From SZUA-38 sp965212525 (GTDB taxonomy: Bacteria > Pseudomonadota > Gammaproteobacteria > Xanthomonadales > SZUA-38), in assembly GCA_965212525.1 (NCBI GenBank), contig CBDBVC010000029.1:47516-111515 (forward strand): a stretch of 64,000 bases of DNA, in the 5' to 3' direction. How positions within the stretch are numbered: the first letter of the stretch is position 1; each line of letters opens with the position of its first letter. Positions 1-8,632 of the stretch are shown here, in pieces. A model generated the notes under the pieces. The model did not search any database, was not told where the DNA came from, and saw only the letters and a list, made by a program, of their open reading frames with translations. A program made the position numbers and the translations under genes.

Positions 1-1
1 T

Positions 2-1873
2 GAGCAGCACTTTCGCAACCCGTCACTGAACTGGGTCGAAGGTCGCTACGACTTCCCGCTGCCAGACAACGCAGCCGTCAACCGCATGACCCTGACAACC
101 AGTTCTCGTGTGATTGAATCGGAGATTCGGGAGAAGTCAGAGGCGAAGGACGTTTATGAGGATGCCCGTCGCGAAGGCAGACAGGCATCGCTGGTGACAC
201 AGAACAGACCGGATCTGTTCAGTACACAGATTGCCAACATCGCTCCCGGTGAAAACGTCTCGGCAAGACTGGTGTACAACCAGACACTCGACTACAACAA
301 CGGTGTGGTGTCCATCCGCTTTCCGATGACCTACAGGCAACGCTTCAATCTGTCTACAGAGGCCGAGCCAGCGGTATTCGAACCCAATCATGTACAGGCA
401 CACTCGGATGCTCAGGGACTGAGATCTGACGATGACTCACTGATCGAGGGCAACTGGGTCACGGGATCGCCTGCAACCCTCATCAATCCAGTCGAGTTGT
501 CGGTCAGGCTTGATGCCGGCTTCGAACTGGTGTCATTGCAAAGCCATTACCACGACATCGACATCAGCAAACAGGGCAGCAATCAGATCATCAGCCTGAG
601 TAACGGCCTGGTCGAGGCTGACCGCGATTTTGAACTGAGCTGGACACTGAAACATGGCAGTGCCCCAAAGGCCAGTGCCTTCAGACAGCGCATCGGAGAC
701 AGCGATTACGCCATGATGATGGTGATACCACCGCTAACTGAATACAGTGCTGTGCTGCCGCGCTCTCTGACATTTGTCATCGATACTTCCGGTTCAATGG
801 AAGGTGCTTCAATGCTGCAGGCGAAAGAATCCGTTCTGATGGCGCTAGGCAGCCTGAACGATCAGGACCGGTTCAATCTGATTGAATTCAATTCAACCGT
901 CTCCAGACTCTTCGATCAGTCAGTACCGGTCAACAACCAGACTCTGGGTGATGCGATAGCCTATGTTGATCAGTTGCTGGCCAACGGTGGCACCCGCATC
1001 GATCTGGCGCTCGACAGTGTGCTTGATCAGCAGACGCATGAAGGCTATCAGAATCAGTTCATATTCATTACTGATGGCAGCATCGAGAATGAGTCCCGGT
1101 TGTTTGGCCGTATTGAACAGCGACTTGGTGACCGTCGGCTATATACCGTCGGCATAGGCTCGGCACCGAACCGTTTCTTCATGCGCAAGGCTGCCGAATT
1201 CGGTCGAGGCACATTCACGCTGATCAGCAGCCTGGACGAAGTCAGCGAAAAAATGGATGCACTGCTGAAAAAGATCGAACAGCCCGTGATGAATGATATC
1301 TGCATACACTGGCCCGGTTACTCGGAAAGCTATCCATCTCGCGTGCCTGACCTGCATCTTGGTGAAGCGCTGCTTGTGATTGCCAGACTGGATATCGCCA
1401 GCGGTGACAGCGAAGTCTGTGGCCAGACCGAAGGTGAGAACTGGATGCAATCGGTCAAGCTGGGTACGGGTCCGGAAACAGCAGGACTGGGCGTCTTGTG
1501 GGGTCAGCGACGAATCGAGTCACTGCTTGATGATCTTGCACTGGGAGCCGATGAAGTCAGCATTCGTTCCGAAGTCATCAGCACCGCGCTCGAGCATCGC
1601 CTGTTGAGTCCCTACACCAGCTTTGTCGCGGTTGATCGAAAGAAAGTGGTCAACCCGATGGCCCATCTGCAACTGGCACACTTTGCCAATGTCACTCCCG
1701 ATCCGGGCATCATGGCAACGCCAGGCATGCTTGCCGTAAACCCGGCCTCCCAGGCGGGTACGACATTGTCACTGCCGCAGACAGCCACCCCTGCCCTGAT
1801 GCATACACTGCTCGGTCTGGTGTTCATCGTTGTTGGACTGGCCATCGTGATACGCCTCAAGGATTCACAGTGA
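2..1873 (+). CDS. Marine proteobacterial sortase target protein (VIT + VWA), 5'-truncated by window edge
   Basis: Cell-envelope protein expected to be the dedicated substrate of the sortase encoded next to it. The frame is open from base 2, and residues before the first ATG (base 86) read as VIT domain (WVEGRYDFPLPDN), so the start lies outside the window. A VIT-like region occupies the first ~200 visible residues. A VWA domain follows with the MIDAS motif DTSGSM near visible residue 261. The C-terminus carries LPQTA (base 1772), a hydrophobic helix and a short RLKDSQ tail, the layout of a sortase sorting signal. The stop overlaps the sortase start by 4 bp. The ligand is unknown. Family assignment (TIGR03788-like) rests on architecture and the sortase neighbour. 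Confidence 0.9.
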   Translation, partial: EQHFRNPSLNWVEGRYDFPLPDNAAVNRMTLTTSSRVIESEIREKSEAKDVYEDARREGRQASLVTQNRPDLFSTQIANIAPGENVSARLVYNQTLDYNNGVVSIRFPMTYRQRFNLSTEAEPAVFEPNHVQAHSDAQGLRSDDDSLIEGNWVTGSPATLINPVELSVRLDAGFELVSLQSHYHDIDISKQGSNQIISLSNGLVEADRDFELSWTLKHGSAPKASAFRQRIGDSDYAMMMVIPPLTEYSAVLPRSLTFVIDTSGSMEGASMLQAKESVLMALGSLNDQDRFNLIEFNSTVSRLFDQSVPVNNQTLGDAIAYVDQLLANGGTRIDLALDSVLDQQTHEGYQNQFIFITDGSIENESRLFGRIEQRLGDRRLYTVGIGSAPNRFFMRKAAEFGRGTFTLISSLDEVSEKMDALLKKIEQPVMNDICIHWPGYSESYPSRVPDLHLGEALLVIARLDIASGDSEVCGQTEGENWMQSVKLGTGPETAGLGVLWGQRRIESLLDDLALGADEVSIRSEVISTALEHRLLSPYTSFVAVDRKKVVNPMAHLQLAHFANVTPDPGIMATPGMLAVNPASQAGTTLSLPQTATPALMHTLLGLVFIVVGLAIVIRLKDSQ

Positions 1874-2520
1874 GCCTGGTCAGTGGTGGTCACTGGCGTC
1901 GCCCACTCCGACTGCTGCCAGTGGCAATCGGCCTGTCCCTGATCGTGCACGCCAGCTGGATCCACATCAAGGCTTATATCGCACAGCATTTACTGCGCCA
2001 TGCCTGGGCACAAACACAGGCAGGCGATGAGCCACAGCCGCCCTGGCCCTGGGCCGACACCTGGCCGGTGGGGCGACTCTCGGTGACACGACTTGATATC
2101 GACCAGATTGTACTGGCCAACGCAAGTGGCAGGAATCTGGCCTTCGGACCGGTTCATATCGAACCCTCGAATCTGCCAGGTGAACCGGGCCACGTGGTCC
2201 TCAGCGGCCACCGGGATACCCATTTCGGATTTCTGAAGTTGCTGCAAAGCGGGGATATCATCACCATGGAAGACAGCACCGGTACCACCTCTTACCGCGT
2301 GAGCTACTCGGAGATCATTGACCTTGATCAGCAATCATTGCAGTACCGACCTGAACGAAATCGACTGACACTGGTGACCTGCTATCCGTTCGACGCCGTC
2401 AGCAGTGGTACGCGCAAGCGGTTTCTGGTCCATGCCGCCCCGGTCACACAGCTCAGTCAGAACGGAAATCGTATGATCAGACTCTCAGGCTCAGGCATGA
2501 ATGCGGTCAGGCCCGGATAG
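1870..2520 (+). CDS. Class GN sortase
   Basis: Membrane-anchored transpeptidase predicted to cut the LPQTA signal of the protein encoded immediately upstream. It has 216 aa and a GTG start overlapping the upstream stop by 4 bp, so the two are probably translationally coupled. An N-terminal hydrophobic segment lies at about residues 14-30. Catalytic residues are visible: His114 in SGHRDTHFG, Cys171 in TLVTCYPF, and an Arg in TRKRF (about 182-184). One sortase next to one substrate is the known arrangement of this proteobacterial class. The 3' end overlaps the 3' end of the convergent rpe by 14 bp. Confidence 0.93.
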   Translation: MSLVSGGHWRRPLRLLPVAIGLSLIVHASWIHIKAYIAQHLLRHAWAQTQAGDEPQPPWPWADTWPVGRLSVTRLDIDQIVLANASGRNLAFGPVHIEPSNLPGEPGHVVLSGHRDTHFGFLKLLQSGDIITMEDSTGTTSYRVSYSEIIDLDQQSLQYRPERNRLTLVTCYPFDAVSSGTRKRFLVHAAPVTQLSQNGNRMIRLSGSGMNAVRPG

Positions 2521-3181
2521 CCCGGCAATTGGCCTTCATCTGGGAAATGGTTTCCTCGTAGTTGCCACTGCCGAAAATGGCAGAACCGGCGACGAAGGTG
2601 TCGACACCCGCCTCGGCAATGCTTCCGATATTGTCGACCTTGACGCCACCATCGATCTGCAGGCGGATATCGTGATCCGACTCATCGATCAGCTGTCTGG
2701 CCTGCCTGGCCTTGTCGAGGACGGCTGGTATGAATTTCTGACCACCAAATCCGGGATTAACCGACATCAGCAACACCATATCCACCTTGTCGAGCACATG
2801 ATCCAGATGATGCAGTGATGTCGATGGGTTGATGGCAACGCCGGCCTTGCATCCGGCATCACGGATCAGAGCCAGGCTGCGATCCAGGTGCCGTGTTGCT
2901 TCCGGATGAATGCTGATCATACTCGCGCCCGCTTTTGCAAAATCAGAGATCAGTTGATCGACTGGCTCGACCATCAGGTGCACATCGATGGGGGCCTCGA
3001 TACCGTAACCGATCAGCGCCTCACAGATCATTGGTCCGATCGTCAGGTTGGGTACGTAGTGATTGTCCATGACGTCGAAATGGATCCAGTCCGCACCGGC
3101 ATTCAGTACCGAGCTGACCTCTTCTCCCAGACGGGCGAAATCTGCGGACAGGATGGATGGTGCAATGACTGTTTTCTTCAT
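2507..3181 (-). CDS. rpe: Ribulose-phosphate 3-epimerase
   Basis: Interconverts ribulose 5-phosphate and xylulose 5-phosphate in the pentose phosphate pathway (cytosol). Its 224 aa are the usual length. Family hallmarks are APSILSADFARLGEE at the N-terminus, the metal/catalytic block HFDVMDNHYVPN, HLMVEP, MSVNPGFGGQKF and the C-terminal DGGV and AGSAIFG phosphate-binding segments. It is last in a minus-strand run after the membrane gene at 3987-4424 and djlA; the gap to djlA is 46 bp. Confidence 0.97.
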   Translation of the reverse strand: MKKTVIAPSILSADFARLGEEVSSVLNAGADWIHFDVMDNHYVPNLTIGPMICEALIGYGIEAPIDVHLMVEPVDQLISDFAKAGASMISIHPEATRHLDRSLALIRDAGCKAGVAINPSTSLHHLDHVLDKVDMVLLMSVNPGFGGQKFIPAVLDKARQARQLIDESDHDIRLQIDGGVKVDNIGSIAEAGVDTFVAGSAIFGSGNYEETISQMKANCRAIRA

Positions 3182-3227
3182 GACAGGATCTGATTCTTGA
3201 AAGCGGCGATCAGTCTATCCTACTCAC

Positions 3228-3980
3228 TCATTTCATACCACGGATGTGTTTTATTTTTTCATAGGCAACACGGATATCGTGAGTCTGCTGCTCAGCTGCC
3301 TCGATTGACACCTCACTCTCATCCCCCTGATGCTTGTCCGGGTGGAAACGACTGATCAAACGCCGGTAGGCTCGCTTCACCTCGGCATCGGATGCATCAC
3401 GCCTGATATCAAGCACCGCATAGGGATCAGAGCCTGCCATCTGTCGTGTCGCACTGGCTTCCTGGCGTCTGAGCATGATTCGTTCCAGTTGCCACTGGTT
3501 GACGCCAATACGACGGCAAACCTGGTCAAGCACCACCAGTGTCTGTTGCGCCACACGTCCATTGGCGAGCGCTGTATCGACAAGCACCTCGACGAACTGG
3601 TTTTTCAATCCGGACTGCAGCCGACTGATTTTCTGTAGTTCATCCAGGGCATGATTGGCATTGTAGTCGGGTTTCTTGCCGTCATTGAATGCACGAATTG
3701 CAAGATTCCGCTGTTTCTTCGTCAGTTGCAGTTGCGCCATCACACGTTCGGCGATCCTGATCTCTCTCTGGGTGACTGTACCGTCTGCCTTGCACAGATG
3801 CCCCATCACACCAAACAGGCTGCTGAGAAAGGTCTGCCGGGCAACGCTTACGTTTAGCAGCGAAATACTGCCTGTATTGCTGTCAACCGCATGTCCGAGG
3901 GCGGCACCAATGAATGCGCCTATCGGTCCGCCATAACTCAGGCCAATGGTTGCGCCAAGCAACTTGCCAATCAGTTTCAT
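3228..3980 (-). CDS. djlA: DnaJ-like co-chaperone DjlA
   Basis: Membrane-anchored J-domain protein expected to stimulate DnaK; 250 aa. The first ~30 residues form a glycine-rich hydrophobic segment (KLLGATIGLSYGGPIGAFIG), typical of the DjlA transmembrane helix. A TerB-like helical region follows (about 50-170), then a C-terminal J-domain (about 185-250) with the HPD tripeptide in RFHPDKHQ. The order TM-TerB-J is diagnostic of DjlA. It begins 6 bp after the membrane gene upstream and probably shares its transcript with rpe. Confidence 0.93.
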   Translation of the reverse strand: MKLIGKLLGATIGLSYGGPIGAFIGAALGHAVDSNTGSISLLNVSVARQTFLSSLFGVMGHLCKADGTVTQREIRIAERVMAQLQLTKKQRNLAIRAFNDGKKPDYNANHALDELQKISRLQSGLKNQFVEVLVDTALANGRVAQQTLVVLDQVCRRIGVNQWQLERIMLRRQEASATRQMAGSDPYAVLDIRRDASDAEVKRAYRRLISRFHPDKHQGDESEVSIEAAEQQTHDIRVAYEKIKHIRGMK

Positions 3981-3986
3981 GTCAGA

Positions 3987-4424
3987 TTAGGTCACCAGCA
4001 GCCTGAAACGTCTGGAACAGGCCGAGCCCGACCAGGAGGCCGTGATGAATACAATTCCCGTCGCAATGGAAAACCAGATCGGATGGGGCATCCTGTAGAG
4101 ATTCATGAATCCTGCCACCATCAACGCCAGGGCACACAGTACCGCGGGATAGGGATGCAGCCTGCTGATGCGTTCCACCACGATACCGGCGATGAACGAA
4201 CCCGTCAGATAGGAGCCGATCATCAGCAGATACATCCATTGTGACCAGCTTTCGATGTACTGAACAAAGGAGGCAGTCTGAGTGGTATCGAGCGAAACAT
4301 CAGGCGGAAACAGCCGGATGATCAGCAGCTGAACAAGAATCATCAGGATCGCACCGATGATCACGCCGGCGGTGATGCCGATCACCAGTCTGAACATGTT
4401 ATCCGTTTGCAGGCTCATGGCCAT
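3987..4424 (-). CDS. Small four-helix membrane protein of unknown function
   Basis: I do not recognise a family. The 145 aa contain about four hydrophobic segments (roughly 10-35, 55-80, 90-110 and 118-138), including a GXXXG-like IGITAGVIIGAIL stretch. Loops are short and no catalytic motif is visible. ATG codons at residues 1 and 3 are both possible starts. It heads the minus-strand run with djlA and rpe (6 bp before djlA) and is divergent from purC, with 134 bp between them. An envelope role is suggested only by topology and by DjlA linkage. Confidence 0.75.
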   Translation of the reverse strand: MAMSLQTDNMFRLVIGITAGVIIGAILMILVQLLIIRLFPPDVSLDTTQTASFVQYIESWSQWMYLLMIGSYLTGSFIAGIVVERISRLHPYPAVLCALALMVAGFMNLYRMPHPIWFSIATGIVFITASWSGSACSRRFRLLVT

Positions 4425-4558
4425 ATTGTCAGATGATTGCCTGACGGAGTCAAAAGCCGGTTGTCACGAAAAAGAGGCCTCAACGCCTGACCGGATGCTG
4501 TCACAGAGACCGTCATATCGGTTAAAATGCCGGATTCTCAAGGTTATCCATAATCACC

Positions 4559-5467
4559 ATGACACCGACGTTCGATTCCGATTACCCTGATCCGGGCCTG
4601 CCGCTGGTACACCAGGGCAAGGTTCGCGATGTCTACGCCATTGGTGACAGTCATCTGCTGTTTGTCGCCAGCGACAGGATTTCCGCCTTTGATGTGGTGC
4701 TGCCCTGCACCATCCCGGGCAAGGGAAAGCTGCTGACACAGATCTCCAGATTCTGGTTCGAAAAAACCCGGGATATTGTCAGCAACCACATGACCGACCT
4801 GGAGCTGTCCGATGTGCTCGAAAATGCGGAACTGGCCAACGAACTCGCCCCCCGAAGCATGGTGGTGAGGCGTTTGAAGCCACTGCCGGTCGAGGCCATT
4901 GTCAGGGGCTATCTGGTTGGCTCAGGCTGGAAGGATTATCTGATCACGGGCAAGGTCAGCGGTCATACACTGCCAATCGGTCTGCAGCAGGCCTGCCGAT
5001 TACCCTCAACCCTGTTCACACCGTCAACCAAGGCCAGCGTGGGTGATCATGACATCAATATCTCCATGAAACAGATGGCAGAACTGATTGGCGATGATCT
5101 GACGCGACAGGTCGAGGAGGTCAGTCTGGCGCTTTATGAATTTGCATCTGCACATGCCATCGATCGCGGCATCATCCTTGCCGATTCAAAGTTCGAGTTC
5201 GGACTGGACGACAACAATTCACTGGTACTGATGGACGAGCTGTTTACGCCTGATTCATCACGATTCTGGCCGGTGGAAGATTATCAGACAGGGATCAGCC
5301 CGCCATCATTCGACAAGCAGGTCATCCGGGATTACCTCGAGACACTGGACTGGAACAAGGCTGACCCCGGACCCGAGCTGCCTGCAGCTATCATCAAGCG
5401 AACACAGCTGCGTTATAATGAGGCCTGGCAGAAACTGACGGGAAATGATGATGAAATCTGTAGTTAG
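4559..5467 (+). CDS. purC: Phosphoribosylaminoimidazole-succinocarboxamide synthase
   Basis: SAICAR synthetase joins CAIR and aspartate using ATP in purine biosynthesis. Visible family signatures are GKVRDVY, VASDRISAFDVVLPCTIPGKG, the RGYLVGSGWKDY block and LADSKFEFG. Its 302 aa match the longer, yeast ADE1-like class rather than the ~237-aa E. coli type. It begins 134 bp from the divergent membrane gene. The 3' end overlaps the next gene by 23 bp. Confidence 0.97.
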   Translation: MTPTFDSDYPDPGLPLVHQGKVRDVYAIGDSHLLFVASDRISAFDVVLPCTIPGKGKLLTQISRFWFEKTRDIVSNHMTDLELSDVLENAELANELAPRSMVVRRLKPLPVEAIVRGYLVGSGWKDYLITGKVSGHTLPIGLQQACRLPSTLFTPSTKASVGDHDINISMKQMAELIGDDLTRQVEEVSLALYEFASAHAIDRGIILADSKFEFGLDDNNSLVLMDELFTPDSSRFWPVEDYQTGISPPSFDKQVIRDYLETLDWNKADPGPELPAAIIKRTQLRYNEAWQKLTGNDDEICS

Positions 5468-5930
5468 ATGGCTGGATGAATATTCCCTGGCACACAAGAA
5501 CCCGACCAACCAGACTGTTCACTGGATTTGTGTCCCGCTGATCTACTGGTCAGTCTATGCAGCGCTGTCTGCAATCCCTGTCCCCGACTGGTTCGTGGTC
5601 GCCGGTTACGGCATCCATTATGGACTGATTGCCATCGTCCTGATCCAGTTGTATTACTTTGCACTGTCCATGCGTCTGGGAATCGCGATGCTGCTGTTCA
5701 ACGTGCTGATGGTGCTGGCCACCAACCAGCTGCTTGGGCTACTGACGATCCCGATCTGGCAGGTTGCCATTGCTGTTTTTGTTCTCGCCTGGATCGGCCA
5801 GTTCATCGGCCATCATATCGAAGGCAGCAGGCCGTCATTTTTCAAGGATTTGCTGTTTCTGCTCATCGGGCCACTGTGGCTGATGAGCAAGCTGATGAGA
5901 CGACTGGGTCTGTGGCCGGCATCAGCCTGA
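5445..5930 (+). CDS. DUF962/Mpo1-like membrane protein
   Basis: Small membrane protein of the DUF962 family, whose yeast member Mpo1 is an Fe-dependent dioxygenase of 2-hydroxy fatty acids. Its 161 aa show the N-terminal signature WLDEYSLAHKNPTNQTVHW, four hydrophobic helices, and a second conserved block with FIGHHIEGSRP; the two His-containing blocks are the likely iron ligands. Three consecutive ATGs (5445, 5448, 5451) can start it inside the end of purC, so coupling is likely. The reaction here is inferred from the family only. Confidence 0.88.
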   Translation: MMMKSVVRWLDEYSLAHKNPTNQTVHWICVPLIYWSVYAALSAIPVPDWFVVAGYGIHYGLIAIVLIQLYYFALSMRLGIAMLLFNVLMVLATNQLLGLLTIPIWQVAIAVFVLAWIGQFIGHHIEGSRPSFFKDLLFLLIGPLWLMSKLMRRLGLWPASA

Positions 5931-5999
5931 CTTAATACCCGGTCAATGGAGGACAGGGATGATGGGCATGCACCATCCCCGTTTTGTGATTCAGAATGC

Positions 6000-6527
6000 T
6001 CAGAGACTGAGCTGTTTCTGCCGCAGTTCCCTGCGTTCCTGTGCATCCAGTGACAAAGTGGCGATGGGCCTGGCAGTAAGCCGTTTCAGCCCGATCTCTT
6101 CACCCGTCTCTTCACAATAGCCGTAGGAGCCATCATCAATGCGGCGCATGGCAGATTCGATCTTGGAGATCAGTTTGCGGTATCTGTCACGTGTCCTCAG
6201 TTCGAGTGAGTTTTCTGTCTCGCGTGTCGCACGCTCGGCATCATCGCCCACATCACGGATTTCCGAACGCAGATTGTCAATGGTCTGCTGAGATTCCTCG
6301 ATCAGTTCCTGACGCCAGTCGAGCAGCTTCTGACGGAAGAATTCCAGATGCTTGTCGCACATGTATTCCTCTTTCATCAGTGGCTTGTATCCCGGCTCGA
6401 GAACAATACGGGCATTCTGCGGCACATCATTCTTTGCAGACTTCTTGCGGGCAGTCTTTGCTTTGCTGGTCTTGGCCGGCTTGGCTGCCTTCTTGGATGT
6501 TGTTGTCTTTTTAGCCTTGGTTGCCAT
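6000..6527 (-). CDS. dksA: DksA-type RNA polymerase-binding regulator with lysine-rich N-terminal tail
   Basis: Transcription factor that binds RNA polymerase and works with ppGpp. The ATG at 6527 (175 aa) is preferred over an in-frame start at 6617 because an AGG-type ribosome site lies about 10 nt upstream. Residues 1-35 form a Lys/Ala/Thr-rich, histone H1-like tail (MATKAKKTTTSKKAAKPAK). The DksA coiled coil follows (about 55-130, with DVGDDAERATRE near its tip), then the C-terminal globule YGYCEETGEEIGLKRL. Only one Cys remains where E. coli DksA has a four-Cys zinc finger, so zinc is probably not bound. That form is known in other Proteobacteria. Confidence 0.92.
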   Translation of the reverse strand: MATKAKKTTTSKKAAKPAKTSKAKTARKKSAKNDVPQNARIVLEPGYKPLMKEEYMCDKHLEFFRQKLLDWRQELIEESQQTIDNLRSEIRDVGDDAERATRETENSLELRTRDRYRKLISKIESAMRRIDDGSYGYCEETGEEIGLKRLTARPIATLSLDAQERRELRQKQLSL

Positions 6528-6883
6528 TCGTTTGTTACCTGATAATAGCTCTTTGATTTCGTTATGAAAATCGTCGTCCGTGAGTCGGCTTTTGATGATT
6601 TCGTGTCGATTTCTCAACCATCACAAACAACTCGGTGGGGTGTTATATCGTAAGAACTGATCTTCGGCAAGCCCCAATTCGTCATTTTTTTGAATCACCG
6701 CATCTTTAATGTAACCAGGTCACAATGGCAGCCCGGCATGATCGACTCTCATCTGGCTCTGACTGGTGAGACAAGTCATTCAGCCGGGAATTCCACCAGC
6801 AGGCCCGAATTGATCGCATTGCCGGGCAAGCTTGTGAGATACTGTCGCCACTGATAACTGTCCGAAGATAGCCGGCGCCACCC
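6528..6883. other. Intergenic region between dksA and yidD
   Basis: 356 bp between divergent dksA and yidD. The first ~90 bp keep the dksA frame open on the minus strand but lack a good start. Both promoters must lie here. I see no convincing sigma-70 box pair, RNA gene or repeat. Confidence 0.6.
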
Positions 6884-7168
6884 ATGAAGACCATTGCCCT
6901 GTTGCTGTTGCGGGCGTACAAGACCCTGATCAGCCCACTGCTGGGCAATCGTTGCCGGTTTCATCCCAGTTGTTCAGATTACAGCCGCATTGCGATACAA
7001 CGATTTGGCTTCATCAGGGGTGTCGTGCTGTCGGCAAAACGATTGTCACGCTGTCACCCTTTCTCAGAGGGTGGTATCGATCTGGTGCCAGAAACCGAGG
7101 AATCATTACGTGAGCAACACAACGCTGATCAAGAATGCGACCATTGTCAACGAGGGCCAGACAGTTGA
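6884..7168 (+). CDS. yidD: Membrane protein insertion efficiency factor YidD
   Basis: Small amphipathic inner-membrane protein that assists YidC-dependent insertion. Its 94 aa carry the hallmark LLRAYKTLISPLLGNRCRFHPSCSDY in two halves: the amphipathic YKTLISPLLG and the Cys block CRFHPSCSDY, followed by a conserved SAKRLSRCHPF. The usual neighbours rnpA and yidC are absent. Its 3' end overlaps the dihydroorotase start by 59 bp, an unusually long overlap. Confidence 0.95.
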   Translation: MKTIALLLLRAYKTLISPLLGNRCRFHPSCSDYSRIAIQRFGFIRGVVLSAKRLSRCHPFSEGGIDLVPETEESLREQHNADQECDHCQRGPDS

Positions 7169-8450
7169 ATCAGACCTGCTGATCCGGGACCAGCGGATTG
7201 ACCGGATCGGATCATCACTGTCCGTTGATGCGAACCGCATCATCGATGCCGACGGCATGATACTGATGCCGGGAATGATTGATGATCAGGTACATTTTCG
7301 CGAGCCGGGTCTGATTCACAAGGGCTGTATTCACACCGAGTCCAGGGCAGCAGCTGTTGGCGGCATCACATCGGTGATGGAAATGCCGAATACCTCACCA
7401 CCGACAACCTCACTGGAAGCACTGGAGAGCAAGTTTGATATTGCCGCGCAGAACTGTGCGACAAATTACAGTTTTTATCTCGGCGCCAGCAATGACAACC
7501 TTGACGAAATCAAGCGTCTCGATGTCAACCAGGCCTGTGGCATCAAGATTTTCATGGGCGCATCGACAGGCAACATGCTGGTGGACAACCCGGACACTCT
7601 GGAGGCGATCTTTCGTGAGGCAAAAGTGATCATCGCCACGCATTGCGAAGACACTCCAAGCATCGAAGCCAACCTCAAGACCGCGATGGAGCAGTATGGT
7701 GCCGACAATATACCGCCAGCTGCTCATATCCAGATCAGGGATCACCAGGCCTGCCTTAAGAGTTCTGCCCTCGCCGTTTCCCTGGCCAGAAAACACGGCA
7801 GCCTGCTGCATGTCCTGCATCTGACGACAGCTGACGAACTCGATCAGTTTCAGGCAGGTGATATTGCCGGCAAGCAGATCACCGCCGAAGCCTGTGTTCA
7901 TCACCTGTTCTTTTCGGAGCCCGATTACCAGACTCACGGCAATCTGATCAAATGCAACCCGGCCATCAAGACCGAGCAGGACAGGAAGGCGCTGATCAAC
8001 GCCATCAACAGCGACAGGATCGATATCATAGCGACCGATCATGCACCGCATCTGCTGAACGAAAAGGAAACACGCTATCTCAGTTCGGCGGCAGGATTGC
8101 CACTGGTACAGGATGCTGTGGGTGTGCTGCTGGAGCTCAATCACAGAAACGAACTGTCCCTGCCAACCATTGTGCGCAAGACGGCACACAATGTGGCAGA
8201 CCGGTTCCGTATCGTTGACCGGGGGTATATCCGCGAAGGTTATTATGCAGACCTGATCCTGGTAGACCCACTCGAACAATGGACACCACAGCGCGATGAT
8301 GTGCTGTCACGCTGCGGCTGGTCACCGTTCGAACAATCTGTCTTCCATGGCCGCGTGAAAATGACGCTGATCAACGGCCACGCGGTTTTCGAAAATGGCC
8401 AGCTCGATGAGTCATTCCACGGCATGCGTCTGGAATTCGATCGAAAGTAG
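7110..8450 (+). CDS. pyrC: Dihydroorotase, class I-like
   Basis: Amidohydrolase predicted to cyclise carbamoyl-aspartate to dihydroorotate in pyrimidine synthesis. The GTG at 7110 is chosen (446 aa): the protein then begins MSNTTLIKNATIV, and GAGG lies about 9 nt upstream. The longer open frame to 6990 runs through yidD. Metal-site motifs are DDQVHFREPG, the carboxylated-Lys block GIKIFMG, THCED and the terminal DHAPH. The first His of the usual D-x-H-x-H is Gln here, as in the Bacteroidetes-type enzymes with DDQVHFREPG. An allantoinase or other cyclic amidase role is less likely. Confidence 0.9.
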   Translation: MSNTTLIKNATIVNEGQTVESDLLIRDQRIDRIGSSLSVDANRIIDADGMILMPGMIDDQVHFREPGLIHKGCIHTESRAAAVGGITSVMEMPNTSPPTTSLEALESKFDIAAQNCATNYSFYLGASNDNLDEIKRLDVNQACGIKIFMGASTGNMLVDNPDTLEAIFREAKVIIATHCEDTPSIEANLKTAMEQYGADNIPPAAHIQIRDHQACLKSSALAVSLARKHGSLLHVLHLTTADELDQFQAGDIAGKQITAEACVHHLFFSEPDYQTHGNLIKCNPAIKTEQDRKALINAINSDRIDIIATDHAPHLLNEKETRYLSSAAGLPLVQDAVGVLLELNHRNELSLPTIVRKTAHNVADRFRIVDRGYIREGYYADLILVDPLEQWTPQRDDVLSRCGWSPFEQSVFHGRVKMTLINGHAVFENGQLDESFHGMRLEFDRK

Positions 8451-8632
8451 AACACAGCTGCATGGCACGACTGTGTCACCCGCCTATTCGGCAACCAGAC
8501 AAAATCTGCTAGTATCATCGACCGTATGGTTCATGGGCCGTGATCACGCACTCGTCCGCTATCCGGCGCGATCTCTGGTAAACGGGACCATGCAGATGTA
8601 CTGACTCTGCTTCGCTACTTCAGGAGAATCGA

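Noticed and set aside
7410..8279. 289-codon minus-strand open frame within the dihydroorotase gene
   Set aside because: Lies fully opposite a gene with intact catalytic motifs; no ribosome site or recognisable domain.
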